Assembly (NCBI GenBank): GCA_902496345.1
Contig: CABVAP010000121.1
Location: forward strand, 1 to 6,936
DNA length: 6,936 nt
Direction of reading: 5' to 3'
Source: an uncultured Eubacteriales bacterium
GTDB taxonomy: Bacteria; Bacillota; Clostridia; Lachnospirales; CAG-274
Shown: positions 5,571 through 6,936 of the stretch, in pieces
Numbering within the stretch: the stretch's first letter is position 1
How the letters are laid out: each line of letters begins with the position of its first letter
Program-made: the position numbers and the translations under genes
Notes under the pieces: model-generated
Databases searched by the model: none
Told to the model about the DNA's origin: nothing
The model's input: only the letters and a program-made list of their open reading frames with translations

Positions 5571-6593
5571 TTAATTTACATCAAAGAAAAGACGATTTAC
5601 TAGACTCCTTGTTTGGGCATCATATAGCCTATATGGGGTATGTCCGTCACCCGGAAGAGTTTCCATTGTTATTTTGTCGCTTGTTATGCCCCTTATAAAA
5701 GGTGCATAATCAAGTGCGTCTTTTATTGTCATATTCGTATTTGTGTTTTCAATAAATATCGAAATTAACTCAGGAAGATTTGAAATCAGAGTTTCGCTAT
5801 TTGTTATTTTTGAAAGTAACGCTTTTAAAAATAATTTTTGCATTTCTATCCTTTGTATATCGCCTGTTTTATATTGTCTGAAACGTACAAATCCTTGGGC
5901 CGTTTTCCCGTCAAGGGTTTGTTTTCCTTTCTTTATGTTTATATATAAATTTTGTGTTGGGTCACGATAATACATACTTGTCGGAACGTCTACCTCAACA
6001 CCGTCTATCGCATCAACTATTTCAATAAACGCATTAAGATTTATTTCAAAATAGTAATCTATGTGAATATCCAAAAGCTCTTCTATTTGTCTTGAAAGAT
6101 ATTCATTTCCATATTCACCAGAAAGGCTATGAACAGCATTTATTTTCATACCACCAGACGGAATTTTTTTGCCTTTTTCTCTAAGTTCTTTTCGGTTTTC
6201 CTCTGACATTTCAACGTATGTATCTCTTGGAATTGAGATTGTGTTAATTGTATTTTTAACCCTATCAAATGAGGCAACTATTATTACATCGGCAAGTGCC
6301 TCGCCTTTATCTACGCCGTAAATTGCAAAAACTGTTTTTGACGGTAGATTATTACCATATACTTCTTCTTGTGTGTTTTCTGTATCCTCTGAATTTTCTT
6401 CAACATTTTCTGTTGTCCTTGTGTCAATTCTTCTTCCTGATTTTGAAAATGCAATGAAAAATGCAAATGTTAGCACAGTTACAACTATTAGTGAAATCAA
6501 TGTTATTATTGTAAACAATAAAATCTTTTTTTGCTTTGATTTTTTGTTTTCAGAATTATTTGTATTATTATTGTTATCGCTGATAGGTAACAC
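5571..6593 (-). CDS. LytR-CpsA-Psr (LCP) glycopolymer transferase
   Basis: LCP proteins move glycopolymers such as wall teichoic acid or capsule from lipid carriers to peptidoglycan outside the membrane. The 340-residue product has a short Asn/Lys-rich cytoplasmic tail, one membrane segment (about 24-48), an acidic linker (about 57-79) and an LCP domain (about 87-262). Expected ligand and catalytic residues are present: Asp95 in YGVD, Asp102, Arg123 in IPRDT, Arg237 and Arg239 in VRFRQ, Arg248 and Gln252. The loop between Asp95 and Asp102 is short, and the usual Arg of the RSD motif is Leu100. The start is uncertain: the only standard codon, GTG at 6593, overlaps the Shine-Dalgarno site. An ATC at 6584 has ideal spacing and would give 337 residues. 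It has its own promoter and faces the Maf-like gene. Confidence 0.92.
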   Translation of the reverse strand: MLPISDNNNNTNNSENKKSKQKKILLFTIITLISLIVVTVLTFAFFIAFSKSGRRIDTRTTENVEENSEDTENTQEEVYGNNLPSKTVFAIYGVDKGEALADVIIVASFDRVKNTINTISIPRDTYVEMSEENRKELREKGKKIPSGGMKINAVHSLSGEYGNEYLSRQIEELLDIHIDYYFEINLNAFIEIVDAIDGVEVDVPTSMYYRDPTQNLYINIKKGKQTLDGKTAQGFVRFRQYKTGDIQRIEMQKLFLKALLSKITNSETLISNLPELISIFIENTNTNMTIKDALDYAPFIRGITSDKITMETLPGDGHTPYRLYDAQTRSLVNRLFFDVN

Positions 6594-6599
6594 TCCTTT
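6593..6599 (-). promoter_or_regulatory. LCP ribosome binding site overlapping the GTG
   Basis: AAAGGAG on the minus strand shares its last G with the first base of the GTG codon (6593-6591), so it cannot serve that codon in the usual way. Eight bases downstream is the in-frame ATC (6584-6582). No ATG, GTG or TTG lies in frame between the site and the membrane segment. Confidence 0.65.
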
Positions 6600-6655
6600 T
6601 ATATTGGTTTTTAGTTATCGCCAGCTCAATAGTAACATACTTACAATTATTTGTA

Positions 6656-6685
6656 AATCTAAAATAACAAATTGGGGGCTGTCAA
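6656..6685 (-). promoter_or_regulatory. Probable promoter of the LCP gene
   Basis: On the minus strand, a perfect TTGACA (6680-6685) is followed after 18 bases by TAGATT (6656-6661), a 4 of 6 match to the -10 consensus. Transcription would start near 6649, about 55 bases before the coding start. The right hairpin block begins just upstream of the -35. Confidence 0.6.
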
Positions 6686-6689
6686 AACC

Positions 6690-6744
6690 TTTTAAAACCT
6701 TGAGACTCCGTCTCAAACTCTGCTAGCTTTTTGAAAAAAGCTAG
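6690..6744. repeat. Two-hairpin repeat, copy A
   Basis: TTGAGAC (6700-6706) pairs with GTCTCAA (6710-6716), loop TCC. Six bases later CTAGCTTTTT (6723-6732) pairs with AAAAAGCTAG (6735-6744) across GA. Copy B begins 196 bases downstream and keeps both hairpins with changed bases. No coding frame fits this stretch. Confidence 0.8.
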
Positions 6745-6889
6745 GCAAAAACTTTTGCCGGAAACTACGTTTCCTGTCTTGTTGTCGACTAAAGGTGGCT
6801 AATTTAAGGCTTTTGCAAAAGCTTATTTTTGAAACCTTTTTCTATCGCAAAAAGGTTTCAAACTTCCAAAAATGCTCTTGAAGCATTTT
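6744..6889. repeat. Hairpin series between copies A and B
   Basis: Five further inverted repeats lie here: GGCAAAA/TTTTGCC (6744-6759); GGAAAC/GTTTCC (6760-6774); the palindrome GCTTTTGCAAAAGC (6809-6822); a 14-base stem TTTGAAACCTTTTT with its complement (6828-6841, 6849-6862); and AAAATGCT/AGCATTTT (6869-6889). Only about 6775-6808 lacks one. There is no gene or clear promoter. Several stems carry T or A runs and look terminator-like on both strands, but no gene in view needs a terminator here. Confidence 0.75.
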
Positions 6890-6936
6890 AAGACCTTGGG
6901 ACTTTGTCCCAAACCCTACCAGCCTTTAAAAAGGCT
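6886..6936. repeat. Two-hairpin repeat, copy B (cut by window end)
   Basis: This matches copy A from TTTTAAGACC onward. TTGGGAC (6896-6902) pairs with GTCCCAA (6906-6912), loop TTT; AGCCTTT (6921-6927) pairs with AAAGGCT (6930-6936). Relative to A, one A-T pair became G-C in the first stem and one T-A pair became C-G in the second. The window stops inside the second stem: CC at 6919-6920 should pair with two bases beyond the end. Confidence 0.8.

Noticed and set aside
6373..6726. 117-residue plus-strand frame over the LCP gene start and the hairpin block
   Set aside because: It is antisense to the LCP membrane segment and its promoter, and its composition is that of a shadow frame.
6690..6936. 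Integron attC sites or insertion sequence ends
   Set aside because: There is no integrase or transposase, no attC core sites and no cassette genes. The stems are many, short and closely packed.

Overview
The window looks like a chromosomal segment of a low-GC Gram-positive bacterium, most likely an anaerobic member of class Clostridia. The DNA is AT-rich and has strong AAGGAGG-type ribosome binding sites. It carries the Firmicutes-specific Holliday junction resolvase RecU, a LytR-CpsA-Psr wall protein and a membrane-anchored GH18 hydrolase. Its bS18 is of the zinc-ribbon (C+) type. I cannot name a genus.

Layout. Bases 1-363 hold no gene: first three perfect hairpins (13-100), then two direct copies of a roughly 88-base sequence at a 106-base period. 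Bases 364-403 are a strong terminator for the minus-strand operon rpsF-ssb-rpsR (430-1479), which has a near-consensus extended -10 promoter at 1562-1590 and a structured leader. This operon makes bS6, SSB and bS18. Back to back with it, a plus-strand cluster runs from a promoter near 1628-1656: a GH18 glycosidase with one membrane segment (1728-3680), recU (3687-4220) and a Maf/DUF115-family protein (4239-5522), with gaps of 6 and 18 bases. A convergent minus-strand LCP gene (5571-6593) follows, with its own promoter near 6656-6685. Bases 6690-6936 are a second gene-free block made of closely packed perfect hairpins.

How the genes fit together. The minus-strand operon is the classic translation plus DNA-replication unit. 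The plus-strand cluster joins a cell-surface hydrolase, a DNA junction resolvase and a probable glycosyltransferase-like protein; the neighbouring LCP protein attaches glycopolymers to peptidoglycan. Wall or surface-glycan work is therefore a shared theme, with recU as the exception; in Bacillus recU also sits beside a wall gene (ponA).

I do not see a new enzymatic system. The least explained signals are the two blocks of short inverted repeats at the edges. In the right block, two 51-base copies 196 bases apart differ by paired changes that keep both hairpins intact. Other points to examine are the start codon of the LCP gene, the rpsF leader, and a G/C-rich inverted repeat inside recU.
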